A DNA stretch of 64,000 nucleotides from a methane-oxidizing endosymbiont of Gigantopelta aegis (GCF_016097405.1 NZ_JAEHGD010000001.1:2055232-2119231), one strand, 5' to 3'. Positions 28,129 through 37,196 are shown, numbered from the stretch's first letter. The notes: generated from the letters alone by a model not told the origin. Program-made: numbers and translations.

Positions 28129-29050
28129 GACTGCCTCCTTGCAAGACTGCTTCCAGATTGCCAATGGCTTCTATGCGTTTTTTCTTGTTCATTTTATCGA
28201 GATTAAGCAACTTCCAGCGTACAGATGGAAGTCGTTCTATATGCGGTATACCCAGGTGTTCCCAATCAGGTGATCCTTCCTTGTAAGACAACAAAAAGGC
28301 TTTGTCATCATCAGTTAAACTGGCATGTAGCATTTCAACCAATCTGGGCAGTGTGGCTTCAAGAACTTCAACACCCACGTCATTAAATGTCATACCCTTA
28401 AATTCTGACTCATACATGTCTGCCAATGGCTTTTTTCTTGGCGCAAGTAATTCGGCCATAGGCCGGTTATGGCCCATTAGATACACCAGAAAGGCAACCA
28501 CCAGTTCCCGACTGATTCCCTCGTTATCCAATAGCAACAAAGTGTCATACAAGTCACGGGGATGCTGGCGATCCAGTGTGGCACAGAGCTTACCGGCATA
28601 TAAATCATTAAAGCTCAAGAGCGATACTTCAGCAAAACCAAAGTGTTCCTCCACAGAAGGCCGTACTCTGCGGGTTTCAGCGTCATAAACCGCACCACGA
28701 AGTACCGGCGTGACTTCTACTTTAACTTTGGCATCGTAGCTGGCAATATTCAGCTTAAGCAAAGTCCCTGTTTGCGGATTCGGCTGCGTTATCACATTAA
28801 TTCCAGGTAATCGCAGTTCAGTTTCAGCGGCTATGGCTTTTAACGCTCTATCAATTTCAGCAAGCGCCTGACTACGTTCTACCATTGGCAGGTAGGCCAG
28901 ATCGATATCAACAGACAACCGAGGCATGTCACGCACAAACAGGTTTATCGCTGTTCCACCTTTCAGGGCAAAACAGGCCTGCTGCCCCACAATAGGCAGA
29001 AGCTGAACCAGCAAGCTCACCTGTTTATAAAAAGGATTGTTCGAATCCAT
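28121..29050 (-). CDS. abiEii: AbiEii-type nucleotidyltransferase toxin
   Basis: A 309-residue DUF1814 protein with the nucleotidyltransferase motif ALKGGTAINLF followed by RLSVDIDLAYL, which has the GG...S and DxD arrangement. AbiEii/toxIN-type toxins of this class belong to type IV toxin-antitoxin systems and cause phage abortive infection; related enzymes add nucleotides to tRNA. VKVEVTPVLRG and DLYAGKLCATLDRQHPRDLYD are also typical of the family. The gene overlaps abiEi by 26 bases and hsdR by 8, so toxin, antitoxin and hsdR are co-transcribed. Confidence 0.9.
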   Translation of the reverse strand: MDSNNPFYKQVSLLVQLLPIVGQQACFALKGGTAINLFVRDMPRLSVDIDLAYLPMVERSQALAEIDRALKAIAAETELRLPGINVITQPNPQTGTLLKLNIASYDAKVKVEVTPVLRGAVYDAETRRVRPSVEEHFGFAEVSLLSFNDLYAGKLCATLDRQHPRDLYDTLLLLDNEGISRELVVAFLVYLMGHNRPMAELLAPRKKPLADMYESEFKGMTFNDVGVEVLEATLPRLVEMLHASLTDDDKAFLLSYKEGSPDWEHLGIPHIERLPSVRWKLLNLDKMNKKKRIEAIGNLEAVLQGGSHV

Positions 29051-29822
29051 CTACACTCTCTCTTGTCATTTGTTTGGGCACGGTTATCTGGTATTTCTTA
29101 TCAAGGGCACCGCCTTTGACGATGACACGTTTGCCACTACCCAGGCTAACAGCGTCAACCTCCAGTCGTTTAAACCAGGCAAAACCATGACGCTCGGCAA
29201 ACCACAAAAACAGACGTTTGGCTTTCACATTGTGGCAAGCTTTTAGCAATTTCATCAGCAACCGGGGCCGCAGTGACGTGGCAGACTCAAACAGCTTATC
29301 CAACATTTCAAAATCTGCATTCTGCTTAACCTCAGATGCCAGCTCTAATAATGCCAGCTCAGGCGTGGCATAGCGTAGCGGCCAGTCCCAGTGCCCAAAA
29401 GGCTTTGTGCTTATAGCCTCAGCTACAGACACATCAAACAGCTGAGCCTTGTTTAGAATCAACTGATAGGATGCATCCAACTTACTGACCCAGCCAGGTA
29501 ATTTAGCTGCACCATAAAGGTGTATCTGCTGCACTCCCTGCATCGACAGGTAATGGGCAAAACCCTGTAGCTCCAATGCAGAACGACCACCTACATGTAT
29601 GGAATAACCCAATTCCTGAAGAGAATAAACCACATGCTCCCATTTCAAAGGAGGGCCAGGACGACGATAAGCGCCACGGGCAACCGGCACCAGTGCACCG
29701 GAGCGCAGGTAGTAGTCCACCAAAGGGCGCTCAAAACCCCGATCTGCCAGCCAGGCACGGTCAACTATCAGGCCATCCGGTAACTGATTTTCCAGAGGTT
29801 CTCTTGTGGTTTGGGGTTTCAC
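29025..29822 (-). CDS. abiEi: AbiEi-type antitoxin and transcriptional regulator
   Basis: A 265-residue protein with an N-terminal winged-helix segment (LADRGFERPLVDYYLRSGALVPVARGAYRRPG) and the C-terminal AbiEi domain. The pattern matches the larger AbiEi_3-type antitoxins. AbiEi represses its own operon by binding inverted repeats and counters AbiEii. A perfect inverted repeat lies 21 bases upstream of its ATG, where such a site would be expected. It is the first gene of the abiEi-abiEii-hsdR-ygjP transcript. Confidence 0.88.
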   Translation of the reverse strand: MKPQTTREPLENQLPDGLIVDRAWLADRGFERPLVDYYLRSGALVPVARGAYRRPGPPLKWEHVVYSLQELGYSIHVGGRSALELQGFAHYLSMQGVQQIHLYGAAKLPGWVSKLDASYQLILNKAQLFDVSVAEAISTKPFGHWDWPLRYATPELALLELASEVKQNADFEMLDKLFESATSLRPRLLMKLLKACHNVKAKRLFLWFAERHGFAWFKRLEVDAVSLGSGKRVIVKGGALDKKYQITVPKQMTRESVDGFEQSFL

Positions 29823-29843
29823 TGGTTTTTAAATCTGTATATT

Positions 29844-29862
29844 TGCATAGGAATACTATGCA
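29844..29862. promoter_or_regulatory. Candidate AbiEi operator
   Basis: TGCATAG and CTATGCA form a perfect 7-bp inverted repeat around GAATA, 21 bases upstream of the abiEi start. A half-site ACTATGCG recurs at about 29922. Autorepression by AbiEi at inverted repeats is known for this family; the match here is inference. Confidence 0.5.
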
Positions 29863-29985
29863 TTATTTGGTATAAAAAAACCAAAAGCAAGGTTTAAATA
29901 TTAGTTAATTAACATAATTATACTATGCGTAAAGGTAATTATATAAACAACTTTAAAATAACCATTTTATTTTATTGACATTTCA

Positions 29986-30011
29986 TTAACACAACATTAT
30001 TGTTGTGTTAA
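29986..30011. promoter_or_regulatory. Perfect 26-bp palindrome upstream of the abiE-hsdR operon
   Basis: Two 11-bp arms (TTAACACAACA and TGTTGTGTTAA) surround TTAT. It lies in an AT-rich gap (29823-30086) that has no gene. It could be an operator for a lost regulator or a hairpin at the end of a deleted gene. Confidence 0.55.
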
Positions 30012-30086
30012 TTGTTACAGACTTAATTTGTGTTCATGATTCCAGACTTAATCGAAATTGATGGCGCTCCTTGGGGTGTTCTACCC

Positions 30087-31486
30087 CATAAGCGCCAACT
30101 TAAGCCATTAAATCATTGATTACGTGTTGAAAAATAAAGGTGTGGCCACCACATAGAGTCTTTTGCCGACAAAAGTGAAAACCCTATGAAAAAGCAGCCA
30201 CCTCACATAGATACTCGTTTTGAACAATTTGTGCAAGAACTTCCAGAAGATTATCAACAACAAGCCTATGAATTTAAAGCCTTCACGCGTGCGCGCAAGA
30301 TCCGTTCGCCCTTACAACTGTTACAGTTGGTGATGCTCTACTGTGGTCTGGATTTCTCCTTGCGGAGTTGCGCCGGCGAGGTGGCTCACTTACAGGGCTC
30401 ACTTAAGTGATACGGCGGTAAAAAGACTGGCGGCCTGCGTTCCTTGGGTAAAATCCTTGCTATCGGGCGTATTTGGGTTGCATCAGGTGGTTGACAGTGG
30501 TTCATTAAGCTTCGTTATTATTGATGGCTCGACCGTGCAGGAACCCGGTGCGACAGAAACCACGTATCGGCTACATATCGCGATAGATTTGATTTCACTG
30601 ACATTGCGCCAGGTTGAAGTCAGTACGGACAAGATTGGCGAAAGCCTTGACCATTATGTGCTGGAATCGGGCGATGTCGTGTTGATTGATCGTGGCTACA
30701 ATCAACCGAAGTCGTTGGTGCCTTTTATTGACCGAGGTGGCGATATTGTGCTGCGCTATAACGCACACAGCATGAATTTATACGAGCTTGACGAGCACGG
30801 CAAAATGATAAAAATTGACTGGGAAACGAAATTACAACGTCTCGGGAAACAAGCGGGGGCTATTCCGGTTTATTTGTGCCATGATACTAAACGAATCGCC
30901 TGCACGGTACATGCGGTTCCGTTACCTGCCGAAAAAGCGGCGCAAGCCCGGCGTAAAGCGAAACTCAGAGCGCAGAACAAAGGACGTACAGCCCAGGAAA
31001 AAACGCTCTATCTCAGTGAATGGGTCTTAATTTTAACGTCCGTGCCGGTCGAGTTGCTCAGCACCGAAACGGCTGCCGCGCTCTATCGTGTACGCTGGCA
31101 GGTGGAATTGGTGATCAAACGGCTGAAAAGCCTGTTGGCGATCAATCAATTACGTGCCCGTAAAGACAGTCAATTGGCCGAATTGTATTTACAGGGCAAA
31201 CTTCTGTATGCGGTGGTTACGGAAAAGATCGCGCAGCGGTGTTTTACCAAGGCCTTGACGAAAATGGATGGGCCGCGTGCATTGACACCCTGGCGTTTGT
31301 ATAAAACGATTGCTGAGGACATTAAATCAGGATTGAACGCCTGTTTTCCGAAGCAAGAACGCTTTCAGCGTGATTATTTGAAAAGCGTTAGCGAACGCGT
31401 TCGTTGCAGCTACCTGAACCGATTTTGGGAATGATTCGACAATGAGAAAAGTCGTTTTAATCAAGTTTGCTTAGTTGGCGCTTAGG
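30087..31486 (+). mobile_element. IS4-family element, copy 1
   Basis: The left terminal repeat is CATAAGCGCCAACTTAAGCC at 30087-30106. The right end is degenerate (GCTTAGTTGGCGCTTA, ending near 31486), and no target duplication is seen. The segment GAATGATTCGACAATG from the right end (31429-31444) is repeated at 31524-31539, which suggests a second partial end or local duplication. The intact-ended sister copy interrupts mxaG at 49631-51020. Confidence 0.8.
30186..31434 (+). pseudogene. IS4-family transposase, frameshifted (copy 1)
   Basis: The gene starts MKKQPPHIDTRFEQFVQELPEDY and shifts frame near 30400, where this copy reads CAGGGCTCACTTAAGTG against CAGGGCTACCTGAGTG in copy 2. The rest is open to 31434 and has aspartate in VIIDGSTVQE, aspartate in VLIDRGYNQPK and glutamate in YRVRWQVELVIKRLKS, the DDE triad of IS4 transposases. 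Confidence 0.88.
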
Positions 31487-31555
31487 TCTCCACAACTGAA
31501 GCCGATTTTAATAATCATCATCGGAATGATTCGACAATGCAGAGTGTAAACGAAT

Positions 31556-31672
31556 ATGGGAAGTTTTGTAACAGGCAAACCTAAACCCAATGACTACGAT
31601 GGGTGCTGGGACCCTGATTCAGTCAATCCCAAGCTCTTAGACCCTGTCTTTCTCGACTTTTCAAATAGCCGC
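31556..31672 (+). pseudogene. Fragment of a DUF6932-like gene
   Basis: The 39 codons GSFVTGKPKPNDYDGCWDPD...LLDPVFLDFSN match, from memory, the central motif of the DUF6932 nucleotidyltransferase-like family (GSFVTxKxxPxDxDxCW). The upstream part was lost at the IS4 junction and the downstream part at the IS5-type transposase. The rest of the longer open frame is merely antisense to that transposase. Confidence 0.55.
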
Positions 31673-32338
31673 ATGAGTCAGATGATAACCACTTTCTTGT
31701 TTCCATGCCTTTCTCCCGATTTCAGCGCAACGTTGAACAATCGCTGTTCTTGGATGAGTTCTCCCATCTTCATCACTCGGCCATTCCACCGCCCCTTCCC
31801 GCGGCGGTATCAATGCATCGGCGCCTTTGTTACGAATCGCCTGATGACACTGGATCGTATCATAAGCGCCATCCGCCGCCACACTGGCAACTTGGTCGTG
31901 TTCATCCAGCTGCTCTAATAAATCCGGCAAGACTTCGGAATCACCAACAAAATTAGCCGTCATCTCAACTGCCACGACTTCCTGCGTTTGTGCATCAACC
32001 ATGATATGGAGTTTACGCCAGGTTCTGCGCTTGCTGGCACCATGTTTGCGAACTTTCCACTCGCCTTCACCGTAGACTTTTAAGCCGGTCGAATCGACGA
32101 CTAAGTGTCTTGGCGTTCGACTGCTTGAACGAGGCAGCCGAACCTCCAGAGTTTGCTGGCGGCGACTTAATGTACTGTAATGAGGAATCTGGATAGACAG
32201 CTTTAATAACTGGACTAACGACAACAAACATCCCTGTGTCGCTCTCAACGGCAGCTTAAAGAGTTCTCTCAGGGTCAATGCGCATTGAATAGCAGTACAA
32301 TTCTTTAGTTTGTAGCGTTGTTTCTTTTTTTTGTCCAT
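31661..32338 (-). pseudogene. IS5-family transposase, truncated
   Basis: A 225-residue frame whose centre is a clear IS5-type transposase (AIQCALTLRELFKLPLRATQG, DSTGLKVYGEGEWKVRKHG, VAADGAYDTIQCH, IPPREGAVEW). The N-terminal residues KKKKQRYKLKN are out of family, pointing to a frameshift or altered start. The end GYHLTHAAI stops where the family continues with the YxxK/E helix, so the third catalytic residue is missing. It cuts the DUF6932-like fragment. Confidence 0.8.
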
Positions 32339-32399
32339 GCCCTATAATATGGGGATCCTTATGATTTATGCAACAAAGCCATGTTGAAGGCGTATAATC

Positions 32400-33212
32400 A
32401 TGATTTATAACGAAAGACAGTTTAAGATAACGTCTAAGCAGATAGAAGCACTGAAAAATAACCTTGTTGAAATAGCTGAAGAAGAAGCAGCACCAGACTG
32501 GTTAAAGGAAGCACAGATATCTGCTTTAAAAAGTCAGATTTCAGATCTTATGGCTCAGGTTACTGAGTATGAGCTTCTTAAAGAAGGTAAAATAAAATAT
32601 ACAGAATGTTCTGACCTAAATGTGTTACCTAAAACATTAATACGAGCACGAATATCTAAAGGGCTGTCACAGAAAGAATTTGCCGAAATACTTGGTATGC
32701 CTCAACAACAAATACAAAGGTACGAGGCATCAAATTATATGGGAGCTAGTCTTTCAAAGCTTATTAATATAGCGAGTGTGCTTGAGGTTAAATTCACTGA
32801 ATCCTGGAGTGGCGCCAACTATAAAGGAGCTGATTCTTTATTCGTATGGGATGAAGAAAACGCTGTCGACTGGAATAAGTTTCCTATTAAGGAAATGCTG
32901 AAAAAAGGTTGGATTGATATAAAAAATAAAATATCTCCAGCACTTACAGTTAAAGAGTTCTTTTCTAATACGGCTGGACCACAGTTTGCAACTGCTTTAC
33001 ATAGGAAAAAGTTCCACGGCAAGAATACACCTAATGAGTACTCGCTACTTGCATGGCAGGCGCGTATTATACAAAAGGCCAGAAATACATATGAAAATCA
33101 CGAAATTAGTGAATATGAATTTAGTGATCATTGGGTGAAAGACTTAGTAGAGCTTTCTGTTGATGAAAAAGCACCATTATTAGTCAAAGAATTCCTTGCT
33201 AAAAAGGCATAA
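32400..33212 (+). CDS. XRE-family regulator, N-terminal part of a probable XRE-ImmA/IrrE protein
   Basis: A 270-residue frame with an N-terminal helical region, a helix-turn-helix domain (LIRARISKGLSQKEFAEILGMPQQQIQRYE, about residues 79-110) and a C-terminal stretch EKAPLLVKEFLAKKA. In the family I know, that last stretch runs directly into the peptidase part. Here a run of five A's before GGCAT ends the frame; one more A would read AKKGIILVTEEHLPGTYLDGAAML and join it to the next gene. Either a natural split or a sequencing error is possible. The base composition is clearly more AT-rich than in the core genes. Confidence 0.8.
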   Translation: MIYNERQFKITSKQIEALKNNLVEIAEEEAAPDWLKEAQISALKSQISDLMAQVTEYELLKEGKIKYTECSDLNVLPKTLIRARISKGLSQKEFAEILGMPQQQIQRYEASNYMGASLSKLINIASVLEVKFTESWSGANYKGADSLFVWDEENAVDWNKFPIKEMLKKGWIDIKNKISPALTVKEFFSNTAGPQFATALHRKKFHGKNTPNEYSLLAWQARIIQKARNTYENHEISEYEFSDHWVKDLVELSVDEKAPLLVKEFLAKKA

Positions 33213-33217
33213 TTCTC

Positions 33218-33667
33218 GTGACAGAAGAGCATTTACCAGGAACATACCTGGATGGTGCTGCAATGCTTCTTGAAACCGGTAATCCAATTATTGCTTTAAC
33301 ATTGAGATTTGATCGACTAGATAATTTTTGGTTTGTTTTAATGCATGAGCTAGGACATGTTTTATTACATTTATATGACTCATTAAATATGGATTTCTTT
33401 GATGAAGAGGGAAATTCTGATAGTGACGAAATAGAAAGAGAGGCTGATAAATTTGCGTTAGATTCATTAATCCCAGAAGAATCCTGGGACATGTGTTTAT
33501 CTCGTTTTTCTATGTCAGAAGAATCCATCAAATTAGATGCTGAAAATATTGGTGTGCATCCTAGCATTATCGCTGGGAGAATAAGAAAAGAAAGAAATAA
33601 TTATACGATACTTTCTGACATGGTTGGTCAAGGTATGGTGAGAAAATATATAGGAGAACAAGGGTGA
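33218..33667 (+). CDS. ImmA/IrrE-type metallopeptidase (probably the C-terminal half of the upstream frame)
   Basis: A 149-residue frame from a GTG with the zinc motif HELGHVLLH and a downstream EREADKFALDSLIP that supplies the third ligand. ImmA/IrrE peptidases cleave a partner repressor and thereby switch on phage-type or stress genes; many are fused to an XRE domain. The GTG at 33218 is only a formal start, because the protein continues the upstream XRE gene if one base is added at the A-run before 33207. The stop overlaps the start of the Beta-family gene by four bases. Confidence 0.8.
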   Translation: MTEEHLPGTYLDGAAMLLETGNPIIALTLRFDRLDNFWFVLMHELGHVLLHLYDSLNMDFFDEEGNSDSDEIEREADKFALDSLIPEESWDMCLSRFSMSEESIKLDAENIGVHPSIIAGRIRKERNNYTILSDMVGQGMVRKYIGEQG

Positions 33668-33822
33668 ATATAGGATATGACAAATATGTCCCCATACTTA
33701 AATGGAGATTAGGTGAATATCAGGCACTTTTAAGATTGGATAAAAACATCAAAGATAATATACGTCCATTAATCGTTATCCCTCCTGTAGAATTTGATTT
33801 TGAAGAATGGAGGCCAAAAAAA
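33664..33822 (+). pseudogene. Beta-family protein, 5' part (split by IS66)
   Basis: The first 53 codons (MNIGYDKYVPILKWRLGEYQALLRLDKNIKDNIRPLIVIPPVEFDFEEWRPKK) match the N-terminus of the Beta protein family (sce7725/T4 Beta-like, pfam Beta_protein). The first codon GTG overlaps the peptidase stop. The gene is cut at a run of seven A's by IS66 and resumes at 35326. Confidence 0.75.
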
Positions 33823-35325
33823 GTAACCGTTCACACCCTTATAACCGCTTGCTGCTCAGGGATAGGTAAGCGGTAAGAGACTTGGCCATCTGTCAGACCC
33901 TGAGTGCAAATCGTTCTGAGGGTTTGATACAGATTAAGCCCTAACCGTCTACAGGTCTCGATCACGGACAAGATCATCGGCCGAAACTGATCGCCGCGGT
34001 GTGATTGACTGAAAAAACTGATTTTCCGCCAGATAACATAAGGGCGCAACGACCTCTCCGCGGCATTGTTGGTCAGCGGCACACCGGGATGGTCCAGAAA
34101 GGTCCAGAGCCTTGGAAAATCCTTTAGCAGTTTGCGGCAGCTGTTGCCGGTTTTGGTTTTTCCATGGATGAGTGCGCTCTGTTCCAGTTGGGTTTTGAGG
34201 CGTTGACGGAGCTTTTCCAGTCGCTGTCGATAATGCTGGCTTTGATAGTCGCTTTGTTGCCAGCGTTTGGCGCATCGTACCCTAATCGAGCCAGCCTCAG
34301 CAATTTTTGACCGTCTTTGCCTGCTTGTCCCCGGCGTTGGGCTATTTTTTCCAAGTTACGGATGATATGCGCCCAGCAATATTGGTGTTTATTGGCTGCA
34401 TAGTCGTTGTAAGCACCATGGCGGTCGGTGACTAAGACGCCATTGAAGTTGCCGAGTAAAGCGTTGGCCGCGCCTTTACCGCGCGAATAGTGGGTCAGAA
34501 AGTAGGCGGCCTGGTCGGTGGATAAGGACCAGAGCCAGTAGGTGCTGCGATTCCGGTAGTGTCGGGTTTCATCGGCATAGCCGAGATTCGCGGCACGAAC
34601 CGCTTCACCGATTTGTTGATAGACGGGGCCAGCCAGTCATTGAGCTTTTTCTGGCTTTGGCTGATAGCTCCTAAACTGAAGGTCAGGCCCCATTGTTCCT
34701 GGAGCAGACTTTCAATCTGTCTTAAGGTCAGGTGGTAACGGCCATTTATCAGGTTGATCCAGGCAATCAGACCCGGCCCCATTTGGCCGGCAGGAACGGC
34801 GTCGGGCAGATGGGCTTTATGGTGCTGTCCACAGCGTTGACAACAACCTGCGTAGCACTGATGTTCGGTGACTTCATAGCGCACTTCAGGTAAATCAAAA
34901 ACTTGATGGCGTTGGTAACGATTCTATCTGGACTGTTCCACCACAACCACAGACTGCATGCGGATAGTAGCGCTTGATGTGGTCGACCTGGTCTTCGGGC
35001 AATAACGTCCGTTCGTGCTTTTTGTGGCCCGTCTGCGCCCCTTTTTTACGCCCCGTCGGGGTTTTGCGGTGGCGTTCCGCGCGTTTTTAGGGCTGTCTTG
35101 TGAGGGCGGTGCTGAGGAATTGTCGGAACCATTATTTAATTGTTCCTCCAGTTCCTCTTTCCAGATTTGGAGTTGCCTAATCGCTTCCCACAACGTCAAA
35201 ATCACCTGGTGAGACTCTTCTAATGTCTCAGGCAAAGGTGGCGGTTGGGTGAAATCCAGTGGGAGTTTGCTCATACACGAATTTTCTGATTTTTGGGTGG
35301 TTTGGCAAGTGTTGTGAACGGTTAC
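33823..35325 (-). mobile_element. IS66-family element inside the Beta-family gene
   Basis: The terminal repeats are GTAACCGTTCACA at 33823 and its inverse TGTGAACGGTTAC ending at 35325. Both sides are flanked by seven A's, consistent with the 8-bp target duplication of IS66 if one A is missing. The 1503-bp size with only a tnpC-like gene points to the ISBst12-type subgroup without tnpA and tnpB. Confidence 0.85.
33831..35274 (-). pseudogene. IS66-family transposase (TnpC), multiply frameshifted
   Basis: The frame starts MSKLPLDFTQPPPLPETLEES, has a leucine-zipper-like and SSAPPSQDSPK linker, a zinc-finger region (CYAGCCQRCGQHHKAHLP) and the DDE region (GLIAWINLINGRYHLTLRQIESLLQEQWGL). The C-terminal MPLTNNAAERSLRPYVIWRKISFFSQS is characteristic. 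At least three frame changes separate these parts, so the copy cannot make a full protein as read. Confidence 0.85.
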
Positions 35326-36246
35326 AAAAAAACGGTACAGGAACATATAGTTCCATTTGGGAAAAAGTTTTGTGAAAAATGGGGTAGGAAGGCGCTGATA
35401 GACCTTCACTATAGCCTTGAAACTGAGACTATGGACAGTGGTTTGTCTGTAATTTCTCATATATTCTCAGAGCTACGTGACTGTGATTGTTCTGCTGTGC
35501 CTGTTTGTGGCTTAGAAAGTGACAAATCGTTATTAAAAGACATTAAGTCAATTATAAAGCAGGACAAACATGGAGTATGCTTTCGGTTTAAACTAGAGGA
35601 ATTAATGAAGCCATCATTTAATACTTTAGTTGAAGATTTAATGAAGTCGATATCAGTGACTCGCGAAGAAGTTGATTTGGTTATTGACCTAGGAAAACCA
35701 GAATCATTTACGCCCTATGATATATTCTCAAAAGCCCTAGTAGTGCGTATTAAAAGAATAGAGAATATAAACGAATACCGCTCATTCATACTCTCAGCAA
35801 CATCACTAAGACTCTCAGAAATAAAACGACCAGGCGGTGAAATTGAACGGCACGAATGGTTATTATACAAACAATTGATTAATGACATTGGTGAAATAAG
35901 GTCTCCAACATTTGGGGATTACACGATAGAAACACCTGAATTTATCAATCAAGATATGAGGAAAATTAAACCGGCTGGGAAGATCGTCTATACAAGTGAT
36001 GATGTCTGGTTTGTCACAAAAGGTACTGCTTATCGAGACAACCCCGCTCAGATGAAAGAGCATTGTGAAGCTGTAGTACGTTCAGGTCATTTTTGCGGTG
36101 TAAGTTATTCTCATGGTGACAAACGAATAAATAATACAATGATAGGAAAAGAAAATACAGGCAATTTATCCACCTGGAAACAGGTAGGAGTAAATCATCA
36201 CATCACAAAGGTCTCTGAACAGCTCGCCAGTTTTCACGGGACATAA
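35326..36246 (+). pseudogene. Beta-family protein, 3' part
   Basis: The frame continues TVQEHIVPFGKKFCEKWGRKALIDLHYSLETE and ends with WKQVGVNHHITKVSEQLASFHGT, as Beta-family proteins do. Joined to the 5' part the protein would have about 360 residues, which I recall as a normal size. Joining needs eight A's at the insertion site, one more than is read. The function of the family is unknown; its members often sit in defence islands. The 3' end overlaps a convergent sce7726-like fragment. Confidence 0.75.
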
Positions 36247-36469
36247 ACTGATTCTTGATCCAGGAAATCAATTCATTGATATTAGAGAGCTCTGAGATGT
36301 ATTCATATAATTTTTTTCTTGTTTTATTAGTTAGCTTCTCTGTTACACCCAAGTGCTGCAAATAGCTTATAGCTTCTTCTTTCCATAACAAGTGAGCAAC
36401 AGATATGATACATATATCAGGATTATATTCAGAAGAACGTACTTTACTAAAATGAATACCTCCTCTGGG
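36203..36469 (-). pseudogene. sce7726-like protein, C-terminal fragment
   Basis: The 89 codons before the stop read PDICIISVAHLLWKEEAISYLQHLG...NKTRKKLYEYISELSNINELISWIKNQFMSRENWR. The pattern HLLW(K/R)EE followed by a helical RxxLWxxL region and a terminal WR resembles the end of sce7726-family proteins, which commonly partner Beta/sce7725 proteins. The N-terminal part is cut by the IS3 copy at 36470 and is not found beyond it. The family call is from memory. Confidence 0.5.
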
Positions 36470-36577
36470 CCCGCTAAATGTCAACCAACCTGTCGCATTT
36501 TTTGCAATAATTTACGAAATGAATTTTATTAAGCTGCTTGACATTCTGTTGTGTTGAAATTTTCCTTATCCGGATTA

Positions 36578-37194
36578 GGGGCTGCCCTTTGTCTTTAATT
36601 TGAAGACGTAATGCTTCACTGTCATAGCCTCTGTCAGCAACTATATAGTCACCTTTTGGGAGCTCTGCAACTAATTTCGGTGCTTCTTTACAGTCATGAA
36701 CTTCGCCGCCTGTCACTGAGAAATGAATAGGAAGACCACAGGCATCAACGGCCATATGAATTTTACTGGTGTTCCCGGCGACAGATTTCCCTATCGCTGT
36801 TTCTTGTTCACAGGCCGCACCACTACTATGCTGATGTGCTTTCACAATACTCCCATCAATAAATTCCCATTCCAGGTCTGGATCAACAACCAAGGCGTTA
36901 AAAATACCCATCAGTTTTTCTTTACGAGACCAGTCATTGAATCGTTTATATACCGCATTCCAATTACCAAAAGCCGTGGGTAAATCTCTCCAGGGACAAC
37001 CTACTCGCAAGCGATAAAAATACCTTCGACTGTTTTTCGAAGACAAGGTTTGTCATAAATTCCCATTTTCAACATAATTATCTTATCCGTAAGCAGTTGT
37101 CGCGGCATAGTTTGCTTGTTTTTGAGTCAAAATAAACAATCTATGTGGCGGAGTTATTGAATTTCAAGGGGATTTTCAAAACGGCAACAGCCCC
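36578..37194 (-). mobile_element. IS5-family (IS427-like) element inserted in the IS3 copy
   Basis: GGGGCTG at the left end and CAGCCCC at the right end form the terminal repeats, flanked by a TA duplication (36576-36577 and 37195-37196). Removing the element with one TA restores the exact IS3 sequence of copy 1 (GGATTAAGAT). It has an internal deletion of about 110 bases near the transposase C-terminus, seen by comparison with the piece at 39019-39526. Confidence 0.9.
36590..37046 (-). pseudogene. IS5-family transposase, C-terminally deleted
   Basis: The frame has SSKNSRRYFYRLRVGCPWRDLPTAFGNWNAVYKRFNDW, the first aspartate in EFIDGSIVKAHQH and the second in VADRGYDSEALR. It stops at KDKG, where the other copy continues with the third catalytic region DWCLYKYRHLVENVFARL. 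It is therefore inactive. Confidence 0.85.
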
Positions 37195-37196
37195 TA

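Noticed and set aside
31556-31918. A 120-codon plus-strand frame
   Set aside because: Only its first 39 codons resemble a protein (DUF6932-like); the rest is antisense to the IS5-type transposase.
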